This document shows, piece after piece, positions 1 through 10,866 of a DNA stretch of 64,000 nt. Origin of the DNA: Heterostelium multicystogenum (lineage: Eukaryota > Evosea > Eumycetozoa > Acytosteliales > Acytosteliaceae); assembly GCA_003667245.1 (NCBI GenBank), contig RCNN01000103.1:1-64000 (forward strand), written 5' to 3'. Below the pieces are notes generated by a model. It did not search any database, was not told the DNA's origin, and saw only the letters and a list, made by a program, of their open reading frames with translations. Made by a program: the position numbers and the translations under genes. Position 1 is the first letter of the stretch. Each line of letters starts with the position of its first letter.

Positions 1-129
1 ATGAGTCATGTCGATTGTATAAACAACATTAAAATTAGCTGTCAAAATAATGAAATTTCATTTACTTTTACACGAAATAAGGGTGACTTCAGCTTAATGA
101 ATTATAGCCATATTAATAATACAACTTAA
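1..129 (+). CDS. Possible 3' end of an unidentified gene (partial)
   Basis: A reading frame is open from the first base of the window to TAA at 127-129 (42 codons, ending HINNTT). It contains Cys, Asn and beta-prone residues and could be the tail of a secreted or surface protein beginning left of the window. It would converge on the minus-strand gene ending at 187. No domain is recognisable and a chance open frame cannot be excluded. Confidence 0.3.
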   Translation: MSHVDCINNIKISCQNNEISFTFTRNKGDFSLMNYSHINNTT

Positions 130-186
130 GTTATTTGAAAAAATATCAATATTTACTAGTTATAACTTAGTAAATAAATACATTTT

Positions 187-2306
187 TTATAAGGACTTAG
201 AGCCAACAAAAATAGAATTAATGTGATAGACATTGTTGGAAGAAATGGTTGACACTGCACCTGAAGGAACTTCAGATGAGGACGATGGGATGGAGGTTGT
301 TGATGTTGGTCGTTTGTGGTGGAGGTTGTTGTTGTTGGGTTGCTTTGTGTGGAAGTTGTGTCCGCATCCTTTGAAAGTTATGCTGAATGCATGATCGGAA
401 GAGAGATGTACTTGAACATTTCAAAAGTTGAGGGTTCAAGTTAGCATCACCACTAAAAGAGCAGAACTTTTTTGAAGAAACCAGTGGAGTTGTTAAAATG
501 TAATCAAATTGTAGGTGGTATCTTGACGATGGCTGGGTTTGAGGCTACTGTGATGAAGATGGTTCCATCAATATCGAATTGACCCATAATAGTCAATGTT
601 GGGACAGTTGTATTGAGGTTGAAAGTGATGATTGATCCATTGTAGGATACCATATCTTGCAGGACAACAGAGTTTTCCGATCTTCATTGTTGCGTTCATT
701 ATGAGCTGGCATCGATGTAACCGTCGTCTGCATGTAGGTAAGATTGGATTCCGTTGAAAGTCATCGTTGAAGACTTGATGGTGTTACCCTTATTTAGAAC
801 AAAGTATCCAGAGTTTTGAGTGTATGTCTTGATGGTGGCAGTGGTATTTGTACTGCTCCCAGAAGTAGACACCAAAGTTGGAGTTGGTGACAACTTCAAT
901 GTCAATGTTGGCAGCTGGGAGGAGGAAGAGAAGTCCATTGTTATTAATAATGGTGAGACCAGAGGCTTAGATGAATGAAGGACAGATGAGTTGACAATAA
1001 ACTGACCTTCATTTAGGAAAAAGACCTTCAATGATAGTAGTGGAAGAATTCAAAGTCAAAAGAGTATCCTTTTTGGATGATAGTGTTTTTGAAATTGGAT
1101 TCTCCGGTATTGTATGCAGAGCAGGCAATACTAAGGTAGTTTGTGTTGACATCCTCCAGATCATATAGACCTCCAGAAAGTACAAAGTATTGCTCTGGAC
1201 CCAAGATATTGGTATTGGATAGTCTGACCAAAGAGTTGATATTAGTCATGTACATTCCAGCTCCTATGTCAGGGCAGTTAATTTCACATAAGTCAAAGTT
1301 CAGCAATACCATCAACAAATCATCTTTCCTTTCAATTGGAATTCGAAATGAGTGTTTGTAAAGTTGGATACACCATCAACCTGGAATGTACCGAGCAGAC
1401 TATAGGTTCCATCATTATCGCGAATAGAACCATTCTTTAAGATTGATATAAATATTTCAATAAGATTTTGAAATTCACAAGAAGACTAATGCTTTACTTA
1501 CAAATAATACGGTTACATCCTCGGGTACCAAAAAGTTTGTGTTGGAGAAGTAGAATACAGAGTTGAAAATAGTTGAAGAATTGAAAAAGTCCAATGAAGA
1601 ATATTCAACGTGGAAATTGGTTCCATTACCATGGCAACACCGAATGCCACATTGGAGTCGATAATGGTGGTTTGTGGTCTGAGCTTGAAACCATTCCAAT
1701 TTCCAGAGTAGTAGTTGCCAATTTTGACAGTTCCATCAATAAAGGAAGCACTTCCATTGTTTTGGATCGAGGCAAACTCATTTGAATCAGTTGAAAAAAG
1801 TTTGGAATCCTCCAGCACATGGACTCTGGTAAAGTATGATAAAGCAGCAGTCATAACACCTCCACTGAGTCTAATAAATCCAGTACCTGTGAAGTTACTG
1901 GAGCTGAAGGTCAAAGGAAGAGTTTTGATAGACATATACCAAAGCGTTCAGGTTGGATCCTTTTTGGACGACAAGAGTGTCGTTGTTTGGTGTCAATCCA
2001 TCGCCCAGACTAATCAAAGTAACATTTACTCCTAAATTAGTAATAGTGGCATATGAATTTGGTTTGTCAATGTGAACATTGCTTGTAGGTATTGGGACAA
2101 GGGATCCTGAAAAACAAAATAAAAGATGTTAATCAACTATTCGTATGACTATTATAATTGCCAAAGGAACTTGTCTTACCCTCCCAACTGTTTGGATCAT
2201 TCCATTCACCAGAATACTGTTGTTTGAATCTTGACTCAATAGCGGCATTTGGGTTGATCAGCAGGTATATTAAAAATACAAAATAGATAATTTGATATCT
2301 ATACAT
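187..2306 (-). CDS. Secreted beta-helix-like surface protein, frame-broken
   Basis: The start at 2306 is chosen because the ATG opens a clear signal peptide (MYRYQIIYFVFLIYLLINP). Exon 1 (2306-2180) ends at GTAAGA and joins an acceptor before 2106, giving SGEWNDPNSWEGSLVPIP. This W..P..W.G...P pattern resembles the entry segment of G8/pectate-lyase-like and bacterial surface beta-helix proteins. The body is many short beta-strand-like stretches rich in Asn, Ser, Thr and Gly (for example VRLSNTNILGPEQYFVLSGG), as in a right-handed parallel beta-helix. The tail is Ser/Thr-rich and ends SIFVGSKSL. The frame changes near 1930, 1590, 1320, 1030, 700 and 490, and there is probably an intron near 1440-1505. 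Each segment continues the same composition in a new frame, so this reads as one gene with base errors. The exact function is unknown; an extracellular role follows from the signal peptide. Confidence 0.6.
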
Positions 2307-3026
2307 TTTTGTTATTTACTTTATTTGTCAATTCTATGAATACTTTTCAACAACAAGTTTTTGATTTTAAAAGGAATCGACTAAAGTGAATGATTGTTGA
2401 AAAAACACTTGGTATTTTTATCACAATATTATTTTTATTTTCTAGTTGAAATTTGTCGATTCGGTGAATTGATCAAATTTTTGAGTTAAAAATAAATCTG
2501 AGAAATTTAAATCCAATTATTGTGGCATTGTGAATACTACGTAGACAATTTTATATTGATATTGGTAAGGTGCTTATCTCAAGTTATCTCATTTCCAAAA
2601 AAAACAAAAAACACAACAATTGATCAAATTACCTTACCAATCCAAGAAATCTATGTGAATATTTTTAATAATATTTAAAATATTTATTAGTAGTTGTTTC
2701 TTTCTACTAATAAATTATCCACTTGTAAGGTTATAATGAGGACAAGATGCAAACGAATTACTAAAATTAACAAGTACAAAATTGAACCTCCAATAGATTA
2801 AATTTGAAATTTTAATAATAATAAAAATAATAATAATAGTAATTTATCTTTATAGTTTTGTTTGTTTCTTTGGGAAGTAACGTTGTTATTGCCAGCTTGC
2901 ATCCTAGTTTAACTCAAATTTGGAAAGTTAGTAAATTGAACTAAACCAGAAGCTTAGTGGTGCCAAATTAAATTGTTTTACCCCATCAAAATACATTATT
3001 TTATATTTACAGCAATTGATATACCA
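2307..3026. other. Intergenic, AT-rich
   Basis: This is the divergent spacer between two genes. It is AT-rich with short A and T runs and AAT repeats near 2815-2845. A splice-acceptor-like TTTACAG lies just before the ATG at 3027, so a 5' UTR intron or a short upstream exon of the next gene is possible. I see no other gene. Confidence 0.5.
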
Positions 3027-4782
3027 ATGGAAGCAATCGTTCATAGTTGTATTAGTAACAATAGATTATTTAATAAAAACCACTCCAATATCTTGGATCT
3101 CTTATGTCTCCAATGTAATCTACTGATATGTTCAAGATGTATATCACAACATCAATCCATATTTCGTGATCATACCATTGAGAACATAGATAATATTAAA
3201 GATTATTTGTTGTCTTTAAAATTATTCTTTTGAAAACAACAACAATAATACTAATAATAATAATAATAGTACTGGTAGTAATAATAATAATAATAAACTT
3301 AGTGATCAACACTTCTTGATAAATAGAATCAATGTTGTTTGGGAAAGAATTCAAAAGCTCTATTTCTACACTGGAGAAGTTGGAGCATTACAACAGTGAC
3401 ATTAGCAACAACTTTAAAAAACTCTATGATTTCATTATGACCCAAGAATTCCAACTCAAGAAAACCTATCAATAGCAGCATCGATACGGTGCAACAGTCT
3501 TTGAATAATGATATTAAGGATCTGGTCTCTTTTGTCGAACTTGTTGATCTCATTAATCAGATTCATACTCAAGAGAAATCAACGTCTACTTCTAACTCTA
3601 ATTCTACGGAGAGCAACAACAGTGATGATCATAATGACTCTGATACAGATACAACCGAGAAGTATCAGCTAAACAACATTATTACATCGATTAACAATTC
3701 AAAATCATTGAGTAGCTTCATAAGTAATAATAGAAATACACTATTCTATCGTCGTAACAAAGATATTGATTTAGAAGCTGCCGACAACAAGTTGATGAGC
3801 CTCCTCTTTAAGTGTCAAAATCAAAGAAGTAACAATCATTTGGTGGTGATGATAGATATAATCAGATGATCAATATACAGGTGATAGAGAAATTGCTATT
3901 TGGATTAAGAATAAATTATAAAGAGAAATTAAATGAATGTTTGCAAGGTAATAGGAATCATATATATTCAATACTACTCGCAACAGGAAATACTCTTTGA
4001 TTGACCTTCAAGACAAAACTGTTGAAATAGAACACTGCGATATCTTTGACTTCAATAGAACTGTCAACTCTGTCATTGGAGTTGGTAAATATGTATATAT
4101 ATTCAGTAGCTCAATCCTGAAAACCAGAATAGCTACTGCATATTCTCGCTTGTGTCAAAGTCGATTGTTCATCAGGCACCTATCACCACTATTGATATTG
4201 GAAGAACCGTATCGGTGTGCCATGACCATAGCTCAACTCCAAACTATATCTACCTCCTGAATGGCTACGACGATGTAAACAAAATACATCGACACCGAGT
4301 CGATCGATTCAATGTAGAAACACTTCAATTCGAGAAATATTATGAAGATGCAGAAAAGTCAAACAAAGAGAATGGCCTGCTTATATTATCGTTCTTCTAC
4401 AAAGGTCTCATCTACTCGCTACCGATTCACGCTCAGAAGCTCATGATATTTGATGTAAACGAGAAAAAGATGAATGAGTTCCAATCAGAAAACTTCTTTG
4501 AAAAGACTTACTCGGCATGCTCTGATGGCAATGGAAACATATACATGATTGCTACTGATGGAAGATTCCAGAGATTCCAATGTGGAGACCAAAGAATTTA
4601 CTAAGCTATTGCCATTTATTGAGCTCAACAGCTATCTCTCAATGATATACTTCCAAGACAAGATCTACCTCATGTCCAACCCAATTTTCATGTACTCTGT
4701 GGATAATGATAGCTGGGGACTGGCTCTAGTTTATCCTTCATTCCCCTTAAACTTTTCAAGGCTGCTTGTGGATCTACATTAA
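3027..4782 (+). CDS. B-box zinc finger protein with kelch-like C-terminus, frame-broken
   Basis: The start at 3027 (MEAIVHSCISNNRLFNK) is the first ATG in frame with a B-box-like zinc finger: C..H....LDLLCLQCNLLICSRC...H..H, where paired Cys and His would bind zinc. A poly-Asn tract follows (3237-3296), then a helical, coiled-coil-like stretch to about 3870 (NRINVVWERIQKLYF, KKLYDFIMTQEF). The C-terminal third (4000-4782) has repeated strand motifs such as NYIYLLNGYDD, FDVNEKKMNEF and MYSVDNDSWGL, suggesting a kelch-like propeller. The frame shifts near 3235, 3395, 3475, 3870-3990, 4130 and 4590. B-box plus kelch-like proteins of this layout form families in dictyostelids. The number of breaks is high even for this window, so a pseudogene is possible. 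Confidence 0.6.
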
Positions 4783-4855
4783 TTCATAAATCTTACTAAA
4801 CTTAGCAACTAATTAGAAGTTTCATGTACAAATAGGACTGTCTTGTCTCCTTTAT

Positions 4856-5861
4856 TTATTGGATTGGTTGATAAACGTATTGAGTTGTGTAGTGTGTAGG
4901 TGTGCCATTTGGACCCATCACTGGGATCTGCTGTTGAACCAAAGTGAATCCTGGTGGTGCTGGGTTAGGTGGTGCCTGGACTGGAGCCACTGGTGGAGCG
5001 TATCCGGCAGATGCTGGTGGTGGTTGGTTGACATATACGACTGCTGGCTGTTGACCCGAATATACAACTGGTGCTGCTCCTCAACATTAGACATCTGGGT
5101 TGCATTTTTCTTCAAAGAGTCCTTCAACTTGCTCAAAACGAACCATTGCACAATACATAAAGCTGTTCCGACAATGGAAAACACAAAGGCGGTCACAATC
5201 ATGGAAAATCCTTCCAATGGCTTCCAATAATTTACACCAAGCGATCCTTTGAATGATTTGCACCAGTATGAATAGTTGCAATTGAAGGCAAGATCCTCAT
5301 TGAATGCTTTATGAATAGACGGGAATCTAAAAGCAGCGGCGGCAACGATAACAATCAATAAAATAGGAACGGTCACCATTGCTCTTCTCGAATGAATATT
5401 CTTTGGTTGGAAGTAAGCGACGACTATACAAATGAATGAAGCAATCCACAAAGCAATTGCCACGAAAAGGAGTACTGCATTGTTGATCATAAACTCCTCA
5501 AACTTTAATCTAGTATCGACATTTTCCTCTTTATAAGAATCCAAAAAATTCCATTTATAATTATTATTTACCGGATATCCCTATAAAATAATAATTATGA
5601 AATTATAAATAATTAGAATATTAAAAGTAGTAATAATATTAGTAGTAGTATTGAAATACTTACTTGTTTAACTTTTAATTGAAACAAAGATAACTTTCTA
5701 TTGGTCATATAAAAAGTAAAAGTGTCAGTGGTGTAGTCCTCTCGCTCGACTTCATACCAATCTGCACCCAATCCAGCGGCAATCAATGCAATGATAATTA
5801 TATATACAATTAATTGTATGGCAAGAACTATTCTTGCTTTTAATAACCAATCAAAATGCAT
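4856..5861 (-). CDS. Four-transmembrane protein with Pro/Gln/Tyr-rich tail
   Basis: Exon 1 (5861-5664) encodes MHFDWLLKARIVLAIQLIVY, a first membrane helix, and a loop with GLGADWYEVE. Exon 2 starts at 5580 (GYPVNNNYKWNF). It adds three helices (AVLLFVAIALWIASFICIV, VPILLIVIVAAAAF and IVTAFVFSIVGTALCIVQW) with a Cys-containing loop between the last two. The order of one helix, a long extracellular loop, then three helices resembles claudin/PMP22/SUR7-type tetraspan proteins, but no family motif is decisive. The cytosolic tail is Pro, Gln and Tyr rich and is read in a different frame from about 5090, ending THYTTQYVYQPIQ at the stop 4856-4858. The frame change is probably one base error. Function unknown. 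Confidence 0.75.
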
Positions 5862-6604
5862 TATTTATTATATCTTGTTATTATTTTTTTAATATTAATT
5901 ATTATATACAATTATTTATTTTGTATAATATCTATTTATACAAATATAATGATAGTAAAATAAAATTTTGATGTGTTTGGTCCATCAATCCTTGTTGGAT
6001 TTCCACTTCTGCATATGATTTTAAAAGTAAAGAGTTTCGCAACAGTGTCATAAGGTGAGAATCATTAACTCATTCATTATTTGAATTTGTAAACTGTTTA
6101 AAAAGTGTGTTTAAGGTTATGACAGCTAGAGTTCTTTTTATTTTTGTTGTTTTTTTGCAAATGTCTAACCTTGGTACCACTGAAGATAGTTAATTGTCCT
6201 TTGTACCACAAAAAGAATCGAAAAAAAACATAATAAAGATATTTTATAATTATCTTAATCATTTATAATTATCTTGATTCGTCATCAGAAAACTAAAAAA
6301 GATTCTTTTTTTGTCCAAGTATGTGGGGCAGAATGATCTATTGGGAAATTATCTTAAGGTAGTCATGCCAAATCATTCAGTTCTGATCAGCAAAAACAGA
6401 AATCATAAAAATCAAAATTTTATATTTAGTTTGGTTTGGCTATGTATGTGTGTAGTGACGCATTTGTTACTCAATAATGATGATTGGTCAGATAGCACAG
6501 TTGATTTAGATTGATAGTTTCCCTTACTGTGCTAATTCATTCGTTAGTTGTTGAGTTAAAATTTTATTACATACATTGTGTAAATAAATAAATATAGATT
6601 TTGA
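5862..6604. other. Intergenic, AT-rich
   Basis: This spacer lies between two minus-strand genes. It should hold the promoter of the four-helix gene and the 3' end of the next one. A + strand open frame at 6311-6514 has no recognisable content. I see no RNA gene or repeat of note. Confidence 0.4.
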
Positions 6605-7771
6605 TTATAGATTGGCTTCACTGGAACTTAATATCGCACTGTCGTCTTGATTTAGAGAAGAGTTGAAATTCGAAGATCCTGATGTTGTGTTGCTCTTTGT
6701 CGATTTCTCCTCTTTCGAGCCACTGCTGCTTGTGGATTTCGATTTGGTGTGATCTGAGTGTTTGGAAGATAGTTCTGACCCTGAATTTGTAGTTTTCTCT
6801 TCGAATTTAGATGCATCTTTGTAGACGAACATACGTCCAGGGTGGCTGCCAGATACTCCAACCATCACAATCGCAACCATTACAATCTCGATAATCATTG
6901 TGATGGCATCGACTTTCCACTGATTGAGGAACGTTTCTTTAAAGATGAATATGCTAAAGATTGTCTTGACAACGATGACCAGAGTCACAATGAGGAGGCA
7001 AACCAGAAGCAGCGTAGTTCTCTTGAGGTGAATGCTTGAGTGGGTTTGGCCCCACGACGATTTCATCATCTTTCTTAGCTGTACCATCAGTCTTCTTCCC
7101 TGGAAGGTAAAGAATATTCCAAATATAATGACGAACGAGTAGAACAAAATTGATGTGACGGTCGCAATTTTCTTGTTTTGTCGCTGTGGAATCAGTGAGA
7201 ACGACAGCACCAATGAGCACATCCAAAATATAATGAGAAACTGAATGAACTTGAATACTCGCAGTAGCCTATCGACTTCTCTTTGCTGCAGCACATACAT
7301 GAGATGGATCCAGTAGAATCCTATGGAAGTCCACGAAAGAAGGACGAGCAGTGTTCCACACAGGCTAATCACCTGGTAGGCTATGCCAGTTGCGCCATAC
7401 GTAGTGATTGACTGATGCAAGCCTATTTCCGAAGGCATCCTTATTAGAAAAGCGACAGTTCTGAACACGCAGAACAATGTGATATAGAGGAACACCAAGA
7501 ACTTTGCCAAGACAAGTCGAAGCGAAATTGCAGCTTCCTCTTTGTAAAGATATATAATTTGTACAAAAGCGACTGTTGAAAAATAAAAATACATAATAAT
7601 CCTGATCGCTGAGAATAATAAATACAATCGTTGGAGTCTTATCACCAGATCGGGCAAAAACACCTCACTGCTATCAAGTGTTCCATTTGTATTATTACTA
7701 CTACTAATCCCAACAGTGTCGCTGACCACCGAAGCAAATACCTCTACTATTTGTTCGTGAATGTATGACAT
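6605..7771 (-). CDS. Seven-transmembrane TOM1/THH1-like protein
   Basis: This is an uninterrupted 388-residue single-exon gene. Seven hydrophobic segments are visible at roughly residues 50-75, 85-105, 130-155, 170-190, 200-220, 250-275 and 285-305. Motifs match the plant TOM1/TOM3/THH1 membrane family: an FRTVAF segment after helix 2, FYWIHLMYVLQQ in the third region and GRRLMVQLRKM after the fifth helix, where plants have a GGRLFxMLRR-type motif. The last 80 residues are Ser, Thr and Lys rich (KSTSSSGSKEEKSTKS) and predicted to be a disordered cytosolic tail with many potential phosphorylation sites. Plant members sit in the tonoplast and other membranes; the role in amoebae is not established. 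A GPCR-like protein is the alternative. Confidence 0.8.
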   Translation of the reverse strand: MSYIHEQIVEVFASVVSDTVGISSSNNTNGTLDSSEVFLPDLVIRLQRLYLLFSAIRIIMYFYFSTVAFVQIIYLYKEEAAISLRLVLAKFLVFLYITLFCVFRTVAFLIRMPSEIGLHQSITTYGATGIAYQVISLCGTLLVLLSWTSIGFYWIHLMYVLQQREVDRLLRVFKFIQFLIIFWMCSLVLSFSLIPQRQNKKIATVTSILFYSFVIIFGIFFTFQGRRLMVQLRKMMKSSWGQTHSSIHLKRTTLLLVCLLIVTLVIVVKTIFSIFIFKETFLNQWKVDAITMIIEIVMVAIVMVGVSGSHPGRMFVYKDASKFEEKTTNSGSELSSKHSDHTKSKSTSSSGSKEEKSTKSNTTSGSSNFNSSLNQDDSAILSSSEANL

Positions 7772-8346
7772 TATTTATAGATTGTTTATATACTCTATTG
7801 TAATAGTGTTTAAACCATATATATACTCTTCCTATCTACCATATAATTAACCAAGTATTTCAAAAATATCTAAACATAATTTTAAATAACTATTTTTTTA
7901 TAAAAAAAAAACAAAAGATTTATTTATATAAATGAGAAATATATATATATAGTTATCTATCTATCTATAAATATTTTGTGCCTCTAGAAATTTGCTTTTG
8001 AGAGGTCTGATCATCAAAAACAATCCTGTGTCCAATCATACCAATATTTTATTTATTTTTGTTTTTCGATTGTTATTCAGATCAGATTTTGAGGATCAAA
8101 AAACAAAAAAAACAACAACCCAAGGTGCAACTTGTGTAAAATGCTGATTTGCTGTCAAATCAAATACTTTTTTATCCATTATTTTTAAATTAATTTTTTA
8201 GTTTATTTTTAGATAGTATAGAATTGGAAATGTGTTTCCAGTAAAAATATCAACAATTACAAGCCTTGCAAACTCTTAAGTTTGACCTGTAAGAACTTAC
8301 ATATATTTATATGTGTATCTTCTTTATAACTTGTTGCTCACATTCT

Positions 8347-8568
8347 TTATCTTACTAAATCAATAGGTGATGGTAGGAGTGTTTCGAGAAAGTTTTTTTT
8401 AGAACAGAATCCACATTCCTCTATTTCACCATGAGGAACATGTGTACAAGTAAACTCAATATAGTATTTTGGTTTAATACGAATTCCTTGATTGTTTACT
8501 TCTGTTGTTTTATCGTTCTCATTATTAAAGTCAAAAAAAAAAGATCTGTTGCACATTAGGTATTTCAT
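8347..8568 (-). CDS. Hypothetical short protein, tentative
   Basis: The frame reads MKYLMCNRSFFFDFNNENDK at its start and contains a small Cys/His-bearing stretch (EFTCTHVPHGEIEECGFC). It stays open upstream to about 8605, where a TTTTTTAG acceptor-like sequence occurs, so this may be the last exon of a small gene. No domain is recognised. The flanks 7772-8346 and 8606-8888 are AT-rich spacer with no gene I can support. Confidence 0.25.
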   Translation of the reverse strand: MKYLMCNRSFFFDFNNENDKTTEVNNQGIRIKPKYYIEFTCTHVPHGEIEECGFCSKKNFLETLLPSPIDLVR

Positions 8569-8888
8569 AAGGGTGATACATATCCATATAAGTTTAGTAC
8601 AACCATACCAAACTAAAAAACCAATTTTCGAAACACCTCCAATGTAAAAATTTTTAATCAGTGTATACTGGTTTTTTTATATTCATTAAAAACATTAATA
8701 GTAACACAACAATACAATAAAATACAATACAATAAACATAAGACTAATTAAAAGATAATAATACCTAGTTAATCAAGTATAGCTAAACGTAGTCACTGTT
8801 GATAGATAGACTACTAGCACTACTTTAATCAAAGAAAGATAGAGTGTGAAGAGTGAGTGATAGTGGAAAGAAAGTAAATACATTAAAA

Positions 8889-9913
8889 ATGATAAAGATG
8901 GATTTTCATGAGAATCCAGTTGGTCTTGCTGGATTTGTACCAACATTGTTGGATATTTGTTTAACAAGAGTCAAGGATCATATAGATAGTATGTCTCAAT
9001 ATCATCATTATCATTATCATTATCATGATTAAGTGAAAACAAAGTTAGTTATTGCTCTACTGCGAATACTTATAATCATTGTTTACAAATACATAGATAT
9101 TAAGCAGATTGATAAAATTAATGACGTACTATTATTAAGAGTATTTGAGAAATGTTCACCTGCTCAACTAGGTTCACTGGAAACAAAGCTAGTTAGTATC
9201 ATTTATTTAGATTAGTTTGCTATTCAGCAGCTAACTAACCTTTATATCATTATACTTCAATCAATCAATCAATTAATAGCATACCAGAAAAATAGATACC
9301 AGTGAGCTATGGAAAAAACACTGTAATATTAGTTTTAATGTATATAAGCTAGACCAAGGTCAAACATGGAAATCATTGTATAGTGTAACGTATCAATCGG
9401 AATCGGAATCGGATAGGAAACATCACATTATGAATCTGTGCTCTAACTCCAACACTAATCATATCTGCTTAATATATAGAAATTAGAAAGAGAATATCAA
9501 GAAAAGAAAAATAGAATCGGACAAGTTTTGAGATCTCATTATAGTGAGAAAGAAAATGGTAGGTAGAAGAAGCAAGACAAGTAAAGCGGATCTTTTTGAT
9601 TGACAGCAAAACTTCAATTCTATTACATTCCATACCTAACCTATGGTTGATCACTACTATTACTCATTCATCAGAGAAAAAATCAAAGCAAATTAAAGTA
9701 ATTGACATGCCAAATACAAGAGTTAAACAGATTAATGACAGACCAATGGCTGCTAGGAACTATTCTTCCTCCTCTTCCTCTTCCACTCCCTCTTATTCTG
9801 TTTCAAGAAACAGATCAACATCATCATCGTCCTCCTCAAGGAGTTCAACGAGCAAATCAGCCAACACACCAAAACTTATGGCTAAGGTTCTAAAAGAGCA
9901 CAGAAGGAGGTAA
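8889..9913 (+). CDS. ELOA: Elongin A (RNA polymerase II elongation factor SIII subunit A)
   Basis: Exon 1 opens at 8889 (MIKMDFHENPVGLAGFVPTL) and runs into LLDICLTRVKDHID, the Elongin A entry motif (L.DLCL..l..HI). It ends at GTATGT near 8991. Exon 2 (about 9102-9190) reads IKQIDKINDVLLLRVFEKC then SPAQLGSLE, matching the family block LLxPVLExCTPEQLxxIE. Exon 3 from about 9298 gives DTSELWKKHCNISFNVYKL, the TDELWKKHC signature, then TWKSLYS. Further exons give KLEREYQEKKNRIGQVL and a Ser-rich C-terminus ending PKLMAKVLKEHRRR, like the animal ending MAK..K.F..R. Some splice sites are unclear. Elongin A with Elongins B/C stimulates Pol II elongation and can serve as a ubiquitin-ligase substrate receptor. 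This is a short form without the long N-terminal region of animals. Confidence 0.8.
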
Positions 9914-10866
9914 ACTAGATATTTGGGTATTCAAGCAAACACTTACTACTCCAATACCAACCTGCCTGTATCTCCGACATGAACCAGCACCACCATAGCA
10001 ACAGCCATCTCTCAAAAAGTAGAAATCTAACCAACTAACCAACTAATCAGTAAATCAAATTAAGCCAAAACAATAATATAATCCTTCATTCCATGTACCA
10101 AACTAAATCAATCAATCAGCCAAATTAATCAATCAAAAAAAAAAAAAAAAAAAAACCAAAAAAAGCATTGTAATGATGAATATGACTTACAGTATATATC
10201 CAACAATCAATCAATCAATCCACTAACTATAAAAATATCAAGGAACAGTATCAATCAGGTACCGGCAACAAAACCTTTCACCAAAAGAAAACAGGAATAA
10301 TGCTAATCAAAAAAAAGGACTTTTCTGATCCTATGACAATGGTGACCATTCATTAGATCAGCAGCAATTTTTAAAAACAATAAAGGATTTGTGTTGTTCC
10401 CCATCACCTGTAAAATTTTGGGCTTGATGGTATTCTGCAATTCACCAGATAGATACCAGGTCTGATTTTTATGAAATTCACCCGACACCATATTAATTTG
10501 TGTGTTTTGAACATTTTTTTTATCAATTTTTTTTAAGCATAACCCTTTTTTTCATGACTAGTCATTTTGAAACACCTTCAACAATCATATTAAATTGACA
10601 ATTAATATATTTATAAATTTTATTTAATTTGATGTTTTTATCACAAGTAAGGTGACAATTTTATACATTCGACAAAACAAAATAAAACAACAGTTTATCG
10701 TATTTACATTTAGCAACAATACAACTAATTCTGACAATTGTCAATCCAAATAACAACATTATTTCCTACTTCAGTAATAAGATATTAGAAATAGTTTTAT
10801 ATATACATTAGTAATAGTTATAGTTTTGATAAAACCAACAAGAATAATTACAATAATAAATAAATA
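9914..10866. other. Intergenic, AT-rich, with A21 run
   Basis: This stretch holds the 3' end of the Elongin A gene and the promoter of acs. It contains CAAT-type short repeats and a pure A run at about 10135-10155. A minus-strand open frame at 10303-10491 has no recognisable domain, splice signals or signal peptide, and is not called. Confidence 0.4.

Noticed and set aside
6311..6514. Plus-strand 67-codon frame
   Set aside because: No domain, amino-acid composition of translated spacer, no splice continuation.
8773..8967. Minus-strand frame opposite Elongin A exon 1
   Set aside because: The plus strand encodes the Elongin A motif; the minus frame is its shadow.
10303..10491. Minus-strand 62-codon frame (MVSGEFHKNQTWYLS...)
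   Set aside because: Complete frame but no recognisable domain, no neighbouring exons and it lies in AT-rich spacer.
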